From a virus, in IMG/VR virus record IMGVR_UViG_3300025101_000233, positions 1-21,607 of that record: a stretch of 21,607 nucleotides of DNA; one strand, written 5' to 3'. This document shows, piece after piece, positions 8,501 to 15,705 of this stretch; position 1 is the first letter of the stretch, and every line of letters begins with the position of its first letter. A program made the translations under genes and the position numbers. Under the pieces are notes generated by a model. The model searched no databases, was not told where the DNA came from, and saw nothing but the letters and a program-made list of their open reading frames with translations.

Positions 8501-10341
8501 CAGGTTTTAAAGTGGGATTCTTTGATAAGTCAGGAGGAGTTCTTATAAGTGATAAGGTTATGAACAACTACAAACAAGTTAAAAATGCTTATATGGACTA
8601 TGCCGAAAGATATGATAAGGGAACTATTGGTGGTAATTGGTTAAGCACAGTGGTTAGCAAGGGTGAAGACGGTATAATATACAAAACAAAACAGAATCCT
8701 GCTAACTGGGTAGCAAATGAAGTAAACTCATACATCAAAGGTAACAAGTTATCCTCTCTAAGTACAGATTTTATGTCAGATATGGCATCCGTATTCAATG
8801 GAGTAAAGGTAGCAGGGGGTAAAAATACTCCTGTATCTTACCAATTTGTTGAAGGTCAAAGAGGAACTAGATCATTTAAAAGTTTGATGAAGAATAACTT
8901 AAAACTGATGGCTATCAATGCTAGTTCTGGTGGTAAAGGTATACAAAAGTTACGAGATGATCCTGTATTCAGAGGAAAGTTCTTGACTAGTAAAGAAATT
9001 AATGATGGTCGTGAGCTAATAGGTGAGGGTGACAAAGATCAATTTGCTGCCGTAATGTCACAGATGCAAAACGCCACTATGGTAAAACAAGATGGAACGA
9101 TTGTACCTATGTTTAGCCAAGCTGACATTGATTCAATCTATGATGTAGGTGGAATAGATGAGCTTGTAAGAGTTAGTAAGCCTGCCAAACTGTATGTTAA
9201 CAATGCTTTAGATGCTGTGAGAAAGAATGTTGATGAAGTAAGAAAGCCTGAAAGCACACAAGCAAAAGAGTTAAAGGCTGAAGCTGATTTGATGACAAAG
9301 TATGGTAGCAACCTAACTCCACAGGTTATATCAAAAGCTCTTAGCGAAGGAACAATAGGATTAAATAATTTAGATAGTGTAAGAACTGGTTACATACGTA
9401 GTTTAAAACAAAGAGGTGTAACAGGAAAAGCTTTCGATGATAACATAAGACGATATGATAAGTTGATAGCCAAGCAGGCTCTAGAACACATACAAACAGG
9501 ATCAGTAAAACCTGTACAGGGAACAATAGGAAATGTATCTAAGCCTATACCTACTTCAATTGATCCTGCTGCTATGTGGAAAAAATTAGGTGGAGAGTCA
9601 ACTACTCAAGAAACTGCGGCCATAAAACAAATATTAAATAGAGCAACGGGAGATGACAAACTATTTGAGAACTTGCAAGCAATAGCAGGTTTAATGAATA
9701 CTAGAGTTCCCGGAGCAAGTTCAGGTGTAAACTTTGCAGGAATACCTCGTGGTTTATCTGTAGAATCATATATAAGTAGAGTCTATTCTATGGCTAGGGA
9801 AGTTGTATCATTCAAGTACGTAGCAACTGAAGCAGTCTTACAGACTATGAGAATGAAAAAGTTCAGTGCTTTTGAAGCTATGATAGATGATCCAGAGATT
9901 GCTGAACATGTTGTTAAAATTATAAAAACTGGAAAACCTTTAACAGAAAAATTAGCAACAAACTTTTTGCAACTTATGACTAACGCTGTTGCAAAACAAG
10001 TTGTTAAGTATGAAAGTGCAGAAGGTTCAAGATTAAATCCAAATGCAGGCGAGGGATTCTTTTCTTCAGATGGGAATGGGGTAATTAACAATTACAACAA
10101 GTACACTAAACAAGGAGAAGAAAAAGGATTTTTGATAGGAGGTATAAGTAAAGAAGCTATGAAAGTACCTAGAGAGGGAGAATACTTAACTCCTAACTTA
10201 TTAAAAGTAATAACTCCGGGAGCTAGTGTGGGTGAAAAATTTGATGTAAGAAAGAAGCCTGAATTTTTAGGTGGCTCAGTTGACACTGACCCTAATACTT
10301 TGACAGGTGCAGAAAAGCTATTCGGAAGAGTAGTTAGATAA
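5530..10341 (+). CDS. Giant internal-virion/ejection-like protein (T7 gp16 position)
   Basis: At 1603 residues this is the largest gene in the window. It starts in a TAATG overlap with the 645-residue gene. The N-terminal 60 residues are acidic and probably disordered. The body is mostly helical and polar, with a few short apolar stretches (for example near residues 355-370, GLPIAGMLSIAKFGGVML, and 540-555). I see no lysozyme or lytic transglycosylase motif of the kind carried at the N-terminus of T7 gp16. Length, position after a gp15-like gene and lack of enzyme motifs fit a DNA-ejection or internal core protein. Alternatives are a tail tape-measure-like or a fibre-associated protein. The C-terminus is followed by a ribosome-binding site for the last late gene. 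Confidence 0.6.
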   Translation: MVSVREIQSNIIEEETKDDSEKNTPEVKPNNFLDDINIKDSDAASLDNRFFSGATDRPEELRNDINNAIGYRSFKSYYDRYLEDEKKFNPNAKLMNKVDFQKLATEGKIIDENDGSVVDNVDSSPLVRFAEGMTYEDKIKAMANNRAKEIETADSITDLPVNRLLTKFAEPVRDKKEPVRLPKGKPFYIDTEGNKVQLEERPLFGNVGEEGKIVLDYENPALLFKNFLDKKTNLSEYQKSMLIKAQATQGFMDTDKSLESYRTVNYSKDMVRMLGNASLFMIEAGVNTFSDLLKGADDEETPEWMKSMRLPDTHIEYGSEIFSQRTGIDVETAERILDWSPDFIDPIKREFVSGLPIAGMLSIAKFGGVMLRNSGFRSHIKNKFGGKTFEEAFETGMKQGQSYDSMLTGYAETGLFNSPFLNSWKKSSTIDSINSVSVLKNYSRRVDTTDVDNMIKTQGDRVSELSERRLSDPKWHDAWRKESDTLKELQNRKRDMFLMARIPKKFLSAIKTEGFPAIGVGLSKHTHQEYFEDQNETMFEFGGIALGLFGEKVMLGRTGSMRSVLNGAFTKDIASGKKKIAEDFVGNLYVKSPALAQNFEDGLEATLALENRLMSLRDVQGKPIITSPDLVSKTIENIGVLNILKQTAGSANNSIKAGDAMNFSTKFVGLQTKLIDQKVLNEELADAVNKLNVAATSPNITEADLKFIKGLQRYAKDSQTSLQKEIDDFYTNIDDSTALLLLRASGANIGGGKLDDTGELLNTLNMTRKKMDIALGKTSEQITEELNQRLLTFDQAIMDFTRKTENSKRIITKDMSKITSLAFNYIKEGKYQKVSNGFNVLREQNKNAFMDASSVLDTMIGNVDDSLLLGSDAAKRIGGTKLSAIQNSNMGAVLNDAADNFFNSRPELTDAVNAVKLEYPNATSLEIWSALKQQGIEKGQDIMKLPLNFVDFELVASGLSSVAYKGQGTRGSLPVKELRDSLFKAAEDSNTGFKVGFFDKSGGVLISDKVMNNYKQVKNAYMDYAERYDKGTIGGNWLSTVVSKGEDGIIYKTKQNPANWVANEVNSYIKGNKLSSLSTDFMSDMASVFNGVKVAGGKNTPVSYQFVEGQRGTRSFKSLMKNNLKLMAINASSGGKGIQKLRDDPVFRGKFLTSKEINDGRELIGEGDKDQFAAVMSQMQNATMVKQDGTIVPMFSQADIDSIYDVGGIDELVRVSKPAKLYVNNALDAVRKNVDEVRKPESTQAKELKAEADLMTKYGSNLTPQVISKALSEGTIGLNNLDSVRTGYIRSLKQRGVTGKAFDDNIRRYDKLIAKQALEHIQTGSVKPVQGTIGNVSKPIPTSIDPAAMWKKLGGESTTQETAAIKQILNRATGDDKLFENLQAIAGLMNTRVPGASSGVNFAGIPRGLSVESYISRVYSMAREVVSFKYVATEAVLQTMRMKKFSAFEAMIDDPEIAEHVVKIIKTGKPLTEKLATNFLQLMTNAVAKQVVKYESAEGSRLNPNAGEGFFSSDGNGVINNYNKYTKQGEEKGFLIGGISKEAMKVPREGEYLTPNLLKVITPGASVGEKFDVRKKPEFLGGSVDTDPNTLTGAEKLFGRVVR

Positions 10342-10362
10342 TTTAACTAAGGAGAACAACTA

Positions 10363-10701
10363 ATGAAGATGTATAACAATGGTCCACGCAAAGGCATGAT
10401 GTATGGTGGTGGTGCTACCCCAAGAAAGCCTATGATGTACGGTGGCATGGCTACTAAAAAGAAAATGCAAATGGGTGGACTTGCTGAACAGAACAGAAAA
10501 AAGAATACTGCTCAAGCACCTGCTATGAATCCAATGGGTGACATGACCGAACAGAAAAGATTTAGCATGGGTATGATGTACGGTGGCGAAGCTATGAAGA
10601 AGAAAAAGAAAATGCTCTACGGTGGTCAAGCTAAGTTAGATATGAATAAAAATAATAAGATAGACAAAGAAGACTTCAAAATGCTTAAGAAGAAGAAGTA
10701 G
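10363..10701 (+). CDS. Small basic MYGG-repeat protein with a C-terminal EF-hand-like loop
   Basis: This 112-residue protein is the last gene of the rightward block. A strong AAGGAG (10349-10354) sits 8 bases before the ATG. It is rich in Met, Gly and Lys and contains five copies of an M-x-(Y/M)-GG-x-A motif at residues 12-18, 24-30, 35-41, 71-77 and 84-90. Residues 93-104 (DMNKNNKIDKED) fit a single EF-hand or dockerin-type calcium loop, with D93, N95, N97, I100, D101 and D104 in the right places. The protein ends in a lysine run. Role is unknown; calcium binding is a prediction. Its last 17 coding bases overlap the convergent tiny gene at 10685-10807. Confidence 0.75.
   Translation: MKMYNNGPRKGMMYGGGATPRKPMMYGGMATKKKMQMGGLAEQNRKKNTAQAPAMNPMGDMTEQKRFSMGMMYGGEAMKKKKKMLYGGQAKLDMNKNNKIDKEDFKMLKKKK
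10396..10632 (+). repeat. Degenerate M-x-(Y/M)-GG-x-A coding repeats
   Basis: Five short protein repeats are encoded here: MMYGGGA, MMYGGMA, MQMGGLA, MMYGGEA and MLYGGQA. They are separated by Lys/Arg-rich linkers. At the DNA level the ATGATGTA(T/C)GGTGG core recurs. The repeat explains the histidine-rich antisense frame on the other strand, which is an artefact. Confidence 0.8.
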
Positions 10702-10807
10702 GCTTATCTCTCTGTCTAGATATCTTACGACCTTTAAAGAAAACAATTGTATTGATAGTGGTGTTGATAGTTATGGCAATAGTTAACCATGCTTCCCACC
10801 ACTCCAC
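10685..10807 (-). CDS. Tiny single-span membrane protein (40 aa)
   Basis: A GTG at 10807-10805 opens a 40-codon frame ending in TAA at 10687-10685. The predicted protein starts MEWWEAWLTIAITINTTINT, continues with an apolar IVFF and then a basic tail (KGRKISRQRDK). This suggests one N-terminal membrane helix with a positive cytoplasmic end. Support for translation is good: AGGAAGG (10822-10816) sits 8 bases upstream, and the GTG shares its G with the TAG of the preceding gene (TAGTG). This is the last gene of the leftward block, and it overlaps the 3' end of the convergent repeat-protein gene by 17 bases. A holin-like or spanin-like role is possible but unproven. Confidence 0.65.
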   Translation of the reverse strand: MEWWEAWLTIAITINTTINTIVFFKGRKISRQRDKPTSSS

Positions 10808-11028
10808 TACAAAAACCTTCCTGACTTATCCATAACCTCTTGTGCAATTGATCTCAAGTACCTTATGAAATCTCCTACCTTATTTGTACCCTCGTACATA
10901 GGAAGACCTAAGTTCATAGTCTTCTCGAACTCTTCAGGCTCAACTGCATCGTAGAGTATCTCAACATTCCCATCTTTATTTAAAAATGCTTCTAGTGAAA
11001 ATAATTTAGCTTTTACTTTGGACTTCAT
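10807..11028 (-). CDS. Small unknown phage protein
   Basis: This is a 73-residue protein with no recognised family. The N-terminus is basic (MKSKVKAKLF), and an acidic middle (DAVEPEEFEKTM) is followed by a helical C-terminus (VGDFIRYLRSIAQEVMDKSG). There is no signal peptide or membrane helix. It overlaps the upstream PD-(D/E)XK gene by 23 bases, and its TAG is joined to the next gene's GTG. Spacing and overlap support that it is a real gene in the leftward operon. Confidence 0.6.
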   Translation of the reverse strand: MKSKVKAKLFSLEAFLNKDGNVEILYDAVEPEEFEKTMNLGLPMYEGTNKVGDFIRYLRSIAQEVMDKSGRFL

Positions 11029-11497
11029 TGATTGGCTCTAATTTACTTATAGGTAAGTTATAACAATCAGTTCTAAATGTAAAACCGTTGCTTGGGTCTA
11101 CTTGACCTTTTTTATACCGAGTAGCTTTAGCGTAGTATTCTTGTTTAGCAATGCTACCTAGTATCCAAGCCTTACTGAGATCAGTCAGTATCCTCACGAA
11201 CACGTAACTGTCACAGTCTTGCTTAGTACCATGAGATGCAACCGAGCAATCATAATTAGACTGTGGCTTAGTATTACAACGCTTAGTCTTAACGTCAATT
11301 CGATTCCCATCTTTTACTAAATCATAGTTAAATGTGTTTGCTTCAGTTGCCCCAATGATATCAGCTACGATTATCTCGCCTATCGCACCTACTACGTTGC
11401 TAGTGCCACCTGTAATACTTCCCTGCAGTATGCCTACAGAAGAAGCTTTTTCCCTCGCATGACGCATATAATCTTCGCTGATTGGTACTTCGATCAT
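11006..11497 (-). CDS. PD-(D/E)XK superfamily nuclease-like protein
   Basis: This 163-residue protein has the signature of a restriction-endonuclease fold: an N-terminal helix with GAIGE (E41), a beta strand with YDLV (D59), then RIDVKTK, where D68 and K70 form the DxK half of the active site, followed by a DSYVFVRI core strand near 96-103. Proteins of this kind cut or trim DNA. In a lytic phage such a gene could serve host DNA breakdown or DNA processing. The start ATG overlaps the stop of the ribonucleotide reductase gene (TAATG at 11499-11495), so the two are co-translated. The exact substrate is unknown. Confidence 0.65.
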   Translation of the reverse strand: MIEVPISEDYMRHAREKASSVGILQGSITGGTSNVVGAIGEIIVADIIGATEANTFNYDLVKDGNRIDVKTKRCNTKPQSNYDCSVASHGTKQDCDSYVFVRILTDLSKAWILGSIAKQEYYAKATRYKKGQVDPSNGFTFRTDCYNLPISKLEPINEVQSKS

Positions 11498-13425
11498 TAG
11501 CTTGAACTCAAGTCTACGACTTCACAGGCATCTGCAGTGCAAGCTAATTCACGAGAACCACTCGTATTGTCTTCCTTTTCATACTTAGAAAACTTACTCC
11601 AATCCAACTTGGATGGCACACGACCATTCCACTCCAGATAATCATCAGCTTCTATATCTTGATAAGGAGCTTGTTGGTACGTGTGATCAGCAAACGGTAA
11701 GAATGATACACCTGATGCAATATCAAAGTTATCATACAACCATGCTCCCACTTCCATCCACTCCTCTTCCTTTACAGTAATAGTTACAGATGGTTTATGT
11801 TCGCACCAATTAAGTGCATAGACTTTCCATAGTTCTAGTTGTTCTAATGCACTCATCTCTGTTCTAGTGATAGCACCACTAGGAGATTTCATAGGAAATG
11901 AAAAGACAGTAACACTGTCAGGTTTCATTACGTCAGGTTCAGCAGGTATGCCCTCTTCTTTCATAAACTGTGTAAGTGGGTCTTTGTTATCACCACGTAC
12001 AGTTCTGATGTAAAAGTCATTATGTCTAGCATGAATACCTGATGCAGAGTCAGTCAATTGAGATACAGTACCACTTGGCTTTACACAAGTGATTGCCGTA
12101 CTTCTAGGTATACCAATCTTCTGTGCATACTCTTTGTTTGTATCGACTGCTACTTGTTTCAACTCTTGTAGCCAAACCTTTGAGTCTACCTGTTTGGATA
12201 GAACATAATGATCCATGATACCTGTCAGTGAAACGCCTAACAATCTTTCTTCCTCTGTATTTGTTTTCCATATCTTACGTAGATATTTTAAATCTGTAAG
12301 AGTTGATTGGAATGTACCTAACATGGTAGCAATCCTAACCTTTGATCGTAAAGATAGCAAGTCATCATTTTCTCTTACTACAACTTCAGATAAATTACAG
12401 AACTGATACGGTCTAAGTATGATCTCACTGCATGGGTTAGTTCCCCACATGTGTCCTGTCTGTCGCCTACCGTTCTTGGCTACCTGATCATCGGCAGCCT
12501 TACGGTTGAACATGCCACGTTCACCTGACTTGGACTCGTACAAAGCCAACCATTCTCTCATGTAAGTTTCCATAGCAGGCTTACCCTTGTAGGCTACAGA
12601 GTTGTTTGCCAATGCTCTTTGACCATTTGCGTTCCACCACTCACCTGCTTTAGCGTGTGCCATCTGATCATCATTAAGATTAGATAGGCTGATCAGTGCA
12701 GATCGTCTCACTCCCCCTACAACTACAACCTCGCCGACCTTACACATGATATCGTGACACTCAATAGGGAATAACTTTCTACCTGTTGCACTTTTAAATT
12801 TCTCAATAGTAAACTTAAATAAGTTAACGAGAGGATCAGCACCTGATGCCCTGCCACCCATAACTTTTAGTCTTGCACCTGCAGGTCTTACGTTAGATAC
12901 ATCCCATGTTGGTATCATACCCGAATACAACAAAGCCACCAACTCTCTGTAGGCTTTTGCCCAACCCATCTTGCTATCATCAACTGTGATGACAACGTCA
13001 GACTCTTGCATGTTCTCACTAATGATAGGTAGCTTGTCTACGTTCTCACGTTCAACAGAGAAACCTACACCTGTACCACACATAAGTATGTACATAGCTT
13101 CATCAAATGATCTCGGACTGTCTACGGGTAGGTAGCTACAGTTATAGCCACAAGTGTTATCTCTCTTGAGTGCTTCACCTGCAGTCATCATAGCTCTCAT
13201 AGATGGCATAACCTGCAAACTAGTTATGTACTCTTCCATCATTTCTTTATCGACTTTATCTATCTTATACTTGTGTTTCTCCATAAGAGTATCAGCCATA
13301 AAATTTACATACCTGCTGACTGTCTCTCCCCAATTCTCTCTTCTTCCCTCATCTTCCATCCATCTAGCATACCTAGACTTGTGTATAAATTCTTGATACG
13401 AGGTTGGTAACATATTAGATGTCAT
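11497..13425 (-). CDS. nrdJ: Adenosylcobalamin-dependent (class II) ribonucleotide reductase
   Basis: This 642-residue protein matches the monomeric class II ribonucleotide reductases of the Lactobacillus leichmannii type, which convert ribonucleotides to deoxyribonucleotides using vitamin B12 coenzyme. The active-site loop N330-P-C332-S-E334 is followed by C343 exactly 11 residues after C332, as C408 and C419 are in the L. leichmannii enzyme. An N-terminal cysteine of the redox pair lies at C92 or C96 (NTCGYNCSY), and the C-terminal swinging pair is C629-x4-C634. The phosphate-binding CVKPSGTVSQLTDSASGIH segment is present at 447-465. A GGAG ribosome-binding site precedes the ATG. The gene supplies dNTPs for phage replication and depends on host or environmental cobalamin. 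Confidence 0.93.
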   Translation of the reverse strand: MTSNMLPTSYQEFIHKSRYARWMEDEGRRENWGETVSRYVNFMADTLMEKHKYKIDKVDKEMMEEYITSLQVMPSMRAMMTAGEALKRDNTCGYNCSYLPVDSPRSFDEAMYILMCGTGVGFSVERENVDKLPIISENMQESDVVITVDDSKMGWAKAYRELVALLYSGMIPTWDVSNVRPAGARLKVMGGRASGADPLVNLFKFTIEKFKSATGRKLFPIECHDIMCKVGEVVVVGGVRRSALISLSNLNDDQMAHAKAGEWWNANGQRALANNSVAYKGKPAMETYMREWLALYESKSGERGMFNRKAADDQVAKNGRRQTGHMWGTNPCSEIILRPYQFCNLSEVVVRENDDLLSLRSKVRIATMLGTFQSTLTDLKYLRKIWKTNTEEERLLGVSLTGIMDHYVLSKQVDSKVWLQELKQVAVDTNKEYAQKIGIPRSTAITCVKPSGTVSQLTDSASGIHARHNDFYIRTVRGDNKDPLTQFMKEEGIPAEPDVMKPDSVTVFSFPMKSPSGAITRTEMSALEQLELWKVYALNWCEHKPSVTITVKEEEWMEVGAWLYDNFDIASGVSFLPFADHTYQQAPYQDIEADDYLEWNGRVPSKLDWSKFSKYEKEDNTSGSRELACTADACEVVDLSSS

Positions 13426-13711
13426 CTTTATTTTCTCCTATTGTTTTAATTAAACGATTTAAATACCATTTTGCTTTCTCTAAATCTTCTACACCATTCT
13501 TATATTTATATCTACACAAATATTTAAGAATGTTGCCTTGAAGATACGCTTCAAATCCACCACCTGTGACAGACTCTATCATGTCAATAGTCTCGATCCC
13601 TGCTTTATTGTAGTGAGCAGGACTATTAACCATGTCTTCTTTGTTAGAGCCTGATAAATACTTAGGCTCTTCTTCTTTTAATCTCTTCATCATATACTCT
13701 ATATGTCTCAC
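13415..13711 (-). CDS. DUF3310 protein (T7 gp1.7-like family)
   Basis: This 98-residue protein holds the DUF3310 pattern from residue about 28 on: VNSPAHYNKAGIETIDMIE, then GNILKYLCRYKYKNGVEDLEKAKWYLNRLI. DUF3310 proteins are common in phages. The T7 relative gp1.7 is a nucleotide kinase, which fits the position beside ribonucleotide reductase, but activity of this short version is not known. A GTG start at 13711 shares its G with the TAG of the gene before (TAGTG). Internal ATGs at 13693 and 13690 are alternatives. The stop overlaps the ribonucleotide reductase start by 11 bases. Confidence 0.8.
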   Translation of the reverse strand: MRHIEYMMKRLKEEEPKYLSGSNKEDMVNSPAHYNKAGIETIDMIESVTGGGFEAYLQGNILKYLCRYKYKNGVEDLEKAKWYLNRLIKTIGENKDDI

Positions 13712-14049
13712 TACTGTTCTTTACCAAAATCTACTTTAATTACATTTTCAGGCATGTCAAGTTTTTCTCCTGTTTCATCTTGATATTGTATCTGAAGTTC
13801 TTTGGCCGCAAAGTTAAACTCTATCTCTGACTCCCCACAACGAAACACTTCATCACCTCGTCTGCGTAGCAAAGCCATCATGCCCTCGTGCATAATAGAT
13901 GCAACAGTGTGATCCTCAAATGTCTTGTACTCCTTGCCTGTTGTGTCGTAGGCAACCAGATGAAACTGATCGTCTGGTAGTTCGGATATGACAATGTAGT
14001 ATTTGTCTTTCTCCAAACTCATTATGGTATTCATATCTTTCTTTTTCAT
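13711..14049 (-). CDS. Unknown phage protein
   Basis: A 112-residue protein starts at the ATG at 14049-14047, which overlaps the TGA of the endonuclease I gene as ATGA. A longer frame back to 14112 exists but would overlap the endonuclease by 67 bases, so I prefer the shorter form. The sequence begins MKKKDMNTIMSLEKDKYYIV and has alternating strands and helices. It ends in an acidic, short C-terminus. No motif or family is recognised. It lies in the nucleotide and DNA metabolism part of the operon. Confidence 0.6.
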   Translation of the reverse strand: MKKKDMNTIMSLEKDKYYIVISELPDDQFHLVAYDTTGKEYKTFEDHTVASIMHEGMMALLRRRGDEVFRCGESEIEFNFAAKELQIQYQDETGEKLDMPENVIKVDFGKEQ

Positions 14050-14420
14050 TTCTTTAGCCACTCCATAGGTATTGATCCTTCTGCCCACCTGAAGTTGTTC
14101 TTGAGACACCAATCAGCGTAGGTTGTTTTACTTCCCTTATAGATTTTATTCCTAGCGTTCATAAATACCATACGTATATCTAGCTTCTTGTGTTGTTCTT
14201 TTACCAAAGCCATCTTAACTCTGTCTGCCTTGTCGAACTCACCTTTAGCTTCAATGTATATGTTTGTAGCAGGTATGTAGAAATCAGGAGTGTAGGTACG
14301 TATCTTAGGCACATAGGTTATCTTGTGCTTTTCGTACTCAAACTTTATCTTGTTGTCTATTAGTTTTCTAGCTAGAGATAGCTCAAACTTAGATCGATAG
14401 CCTGCGTTCTTCCTAGCCAC
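14046..14420 (-). CDS. Endonuclease I, T7 gp3-type Holliday junction resolvase
   Basis: The 124-residue product resembles T7 endonuclease I, a junction-resolving enzyme that also helps break down host DNA. Using the GTG at 14420 as start, the catalytic residues line up as E13 (YRSKFE), D46 (YTPDFYIP), E57 and K59 (IYIEAKG). Downstream LDIRMVFMNARNKIYKGSKTTYADWC matches the family's C-terminal region. The GTG shares its G with the TAG of the preceding gene, and GGGGA lies 8 bases upstream. It gives a length and N-terminus like T7 gp3. The longer frame from 14546 would overlap the upstream gene by 127 bases and is unlikely. Confidence 0.9.
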   Translation of the reverse strand: MARKNAGYRSKFELSLARKLIDNKIKFEYEKHKITYVPKIRTYTPDFYIPATNIYIEAKGEFDKADRVKMALVKEQHKKLDIRMVFMNARNKIYKGSKTTYADWCLKNNFRWAEGSIPMEWLKK

Positions 14421-14815
14421 TATATTTTCCCCATTCGGATTTTCCAACTCAATGACTCTAGGCGTTTGTTGACATATCCTGCCATCTTCGGGGATTGTTT
14501 TTCTATTATAGTAAGTTCGTCTAGCAGGGGATATATCGGCACACATAAAATCTTTCCGTAGTTAAGGCTATAGTTTATTGTTTGAAATTCGTTTTCTACT
14601 TTTATAATATCTCTAGCTTCTGTTTCAGGAGTTACTGCACCATGTTCAGAGAAGTTATCTCGCAAAGTCAACGGTATTCCTCTGTCATGTTGTCTGAGAA
14701 ATGTTATATCTCTACCCCCACCTGTGCCTTTGTGAGACTCAATGTATATGTGATACAAGTTCTCATTCAACTCAAGTAACTTTGTCTGATAGCTATGTAG
14801 GTATATTGCCGACAC
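14420..14815 (-). CDS. Unknown phage protein
   Basis: This is a 131-residue protein that I cannot assign to a family. It contains a Gly-rich HKGTGGGRDITFLRQHDRGIP stretch near 29-49 and a helical C-terminus (KMAGYVNKRLESLSWKIRMGKI). The start is GTG, overlapping the TAG of the exonuclease gene as TAGTG, and its own stop is coupled to endonuclease I in the same way. The position between two nucleases suggests a role in DNA processing, but no catalytic motif supports this. Confidence 0.6.
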   Translation of the reverse strand: MSAIYLHSYQTKLLELNENLYHIYIESHKGTGGGRDITFLRQHDRGIPLTLRDNFSEHGAVTPETEARDIIKVENEFQTINYSLNYGKILCVPIYPLLDELTIIEKQSPKMAGYVNKRLESLSWKIRMGKI

Positions 14816-15705
14816 TATAATGCTTTCTTCTTTAATACGTCATACCATATCTTAGGTGTTGCTTTAGCCTTAGATGTAACTTTATCATGTAGTTGTGACT
14901 TCGACCAACAATGTGATCTGTAACCACACATGCTACATATCTTAGGCAAAATCTTGTTACCTGTTCGGATAACTTCGCCTTTTACTTTGTATGTTTCAAA
15001 CTCTGATTTAAATGGTTTTACAAACTTAGGATCAGGGTCAAGTAATCTCTTTACTCGTCTCTCTGCATCCTTTAAATATTCTTTTCTATCTTCTGCCTGC
15101 CAATCAGGTGCTTCAACCATTGCTAACTCACCACTTGACTTGTTAACTACAATCCACCCACCAAACGGTAGACCTGTAGCTTCACCATACAGATGCCCTT
15201 GCATTACGTAGCCAAAGGGGTCATCTTCTTTTATCTTATCATACCCACCGTACCCTGTGTACTTAAACTTAAATGCCCACTCACTAGCAGACTTAACATC
15301 CCAAACTTTTTCTATGCCCATCTCATCTCTTAAGATAAGGTCAAGTGTTCCTGTTACCTCATGCCCTGCAAGGGTGAGCTTGACAGATTTTTGTTTAGCT
15401 ACGATGTCTACCTCTGCTTGTTCCATGATAAGCACCATGACAGATTCAACTAAGTCACCAAACAAAAAACGAAACAAAGCATTGTAGTCCATGTCCTCTT
15501 GTATACCTTGCCTATCTAGTAACTGTTGACACAGAGGTCTACCTAGTCCTGACATACGTATACTGAACTTACGTTTCTTATTTAATTGTTTTTCTACAGA
15601 TTCTTCACACTCTTTTGCAAAGTCCATAATAGCACTAGGGGAGACCGTGACTTCCCCCCTAGTTGCTTTCTGCATGTAGTCTTGGATTTTAAGCAGATTT
15701 AACAT
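14815..15705 (-). CDS. RecB/Cas4-type exonuclease with predicted Fe-S cluster
   Basis: The 296-residue product has a PD-(D/E)XK nuclease core: D122 (GTLDLIL), D136 and K138 (VWDVKSAS) and a following QGHLYG (Q169, Y173) motif typical of RecB-family exonucleases. Four cysteines, C59 near the N-terminus and C257-x2-C260-x5-C266 near the C-terminus, match the Cas4/AddB iron-sulfur arrangement. In this replication block it probably supplies the 5' exonuclease activity that T7 gp6 gives, for recombination, primer removal or host DNA breakdown. The ATG at 15705 overlaps the upstream gene by 17 bases. The longer GTG-started frame from 15735 is less likely. Confidence 0.82.
   Translation of the reverse strand: MLNLLKIQDYMQKATRGEVTVSPSAIMDFAKECEESVEKQLNKKRKFSIRMSGLGRPLCQQLLDRQGIQEDMDYNALFRFLFGDLVESVMVLIMEQAEVDIVAKQKSVKLTLAGHEVTGTLDLILRDEMGIEKVWDVKSASEWAFKFKYTGYGGYDKIKEDDPFGYVMQGHLYGEATGLPFGGWIVVNKSSGELAMVEAPDWQAEDRKEYLKDAERRVKRLLDPDPKFVKPFKSEFETYKVKGEVIRTGNKILPKICSMCGYRSHCWSKSQLHDKVTSKAKATPKIWYDVLKKKAL

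Noticed and set aside
10300-10342. TTGACA at 10300 as a promoter for the last rightward gene
   Set aside because: No -10 hexamer lies at a usable distance; the nearest T/A-rich candidate, TAGTTA, gives a 25-base spacer.
10360-10629. Antisense 89-codon frame, histidine-rich
   Set aside because: It is the mirror of the ATGATGTA(T/C)GGTGG repeats of the plus-strand gene; it has no ribosome-binding site and lies wholly within a better supported gene.
10702-10806. A bidirectional terminator between the convergent operons
   Set aside because: Only a weak ATGG/CCAT pairing is visible, with no GC-rich stem and U-tract, and the region is coding for the 40-residue protein.
14112-14546. Longer N-termini for the endonuclease I gene (to 14546) and for the gene after it (to 14112)
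   Set aside because: The extra parts overlap neighbouring genes by 127 and 67 bases, whereas TAGTG and ATGA junctions give starts that match family length.
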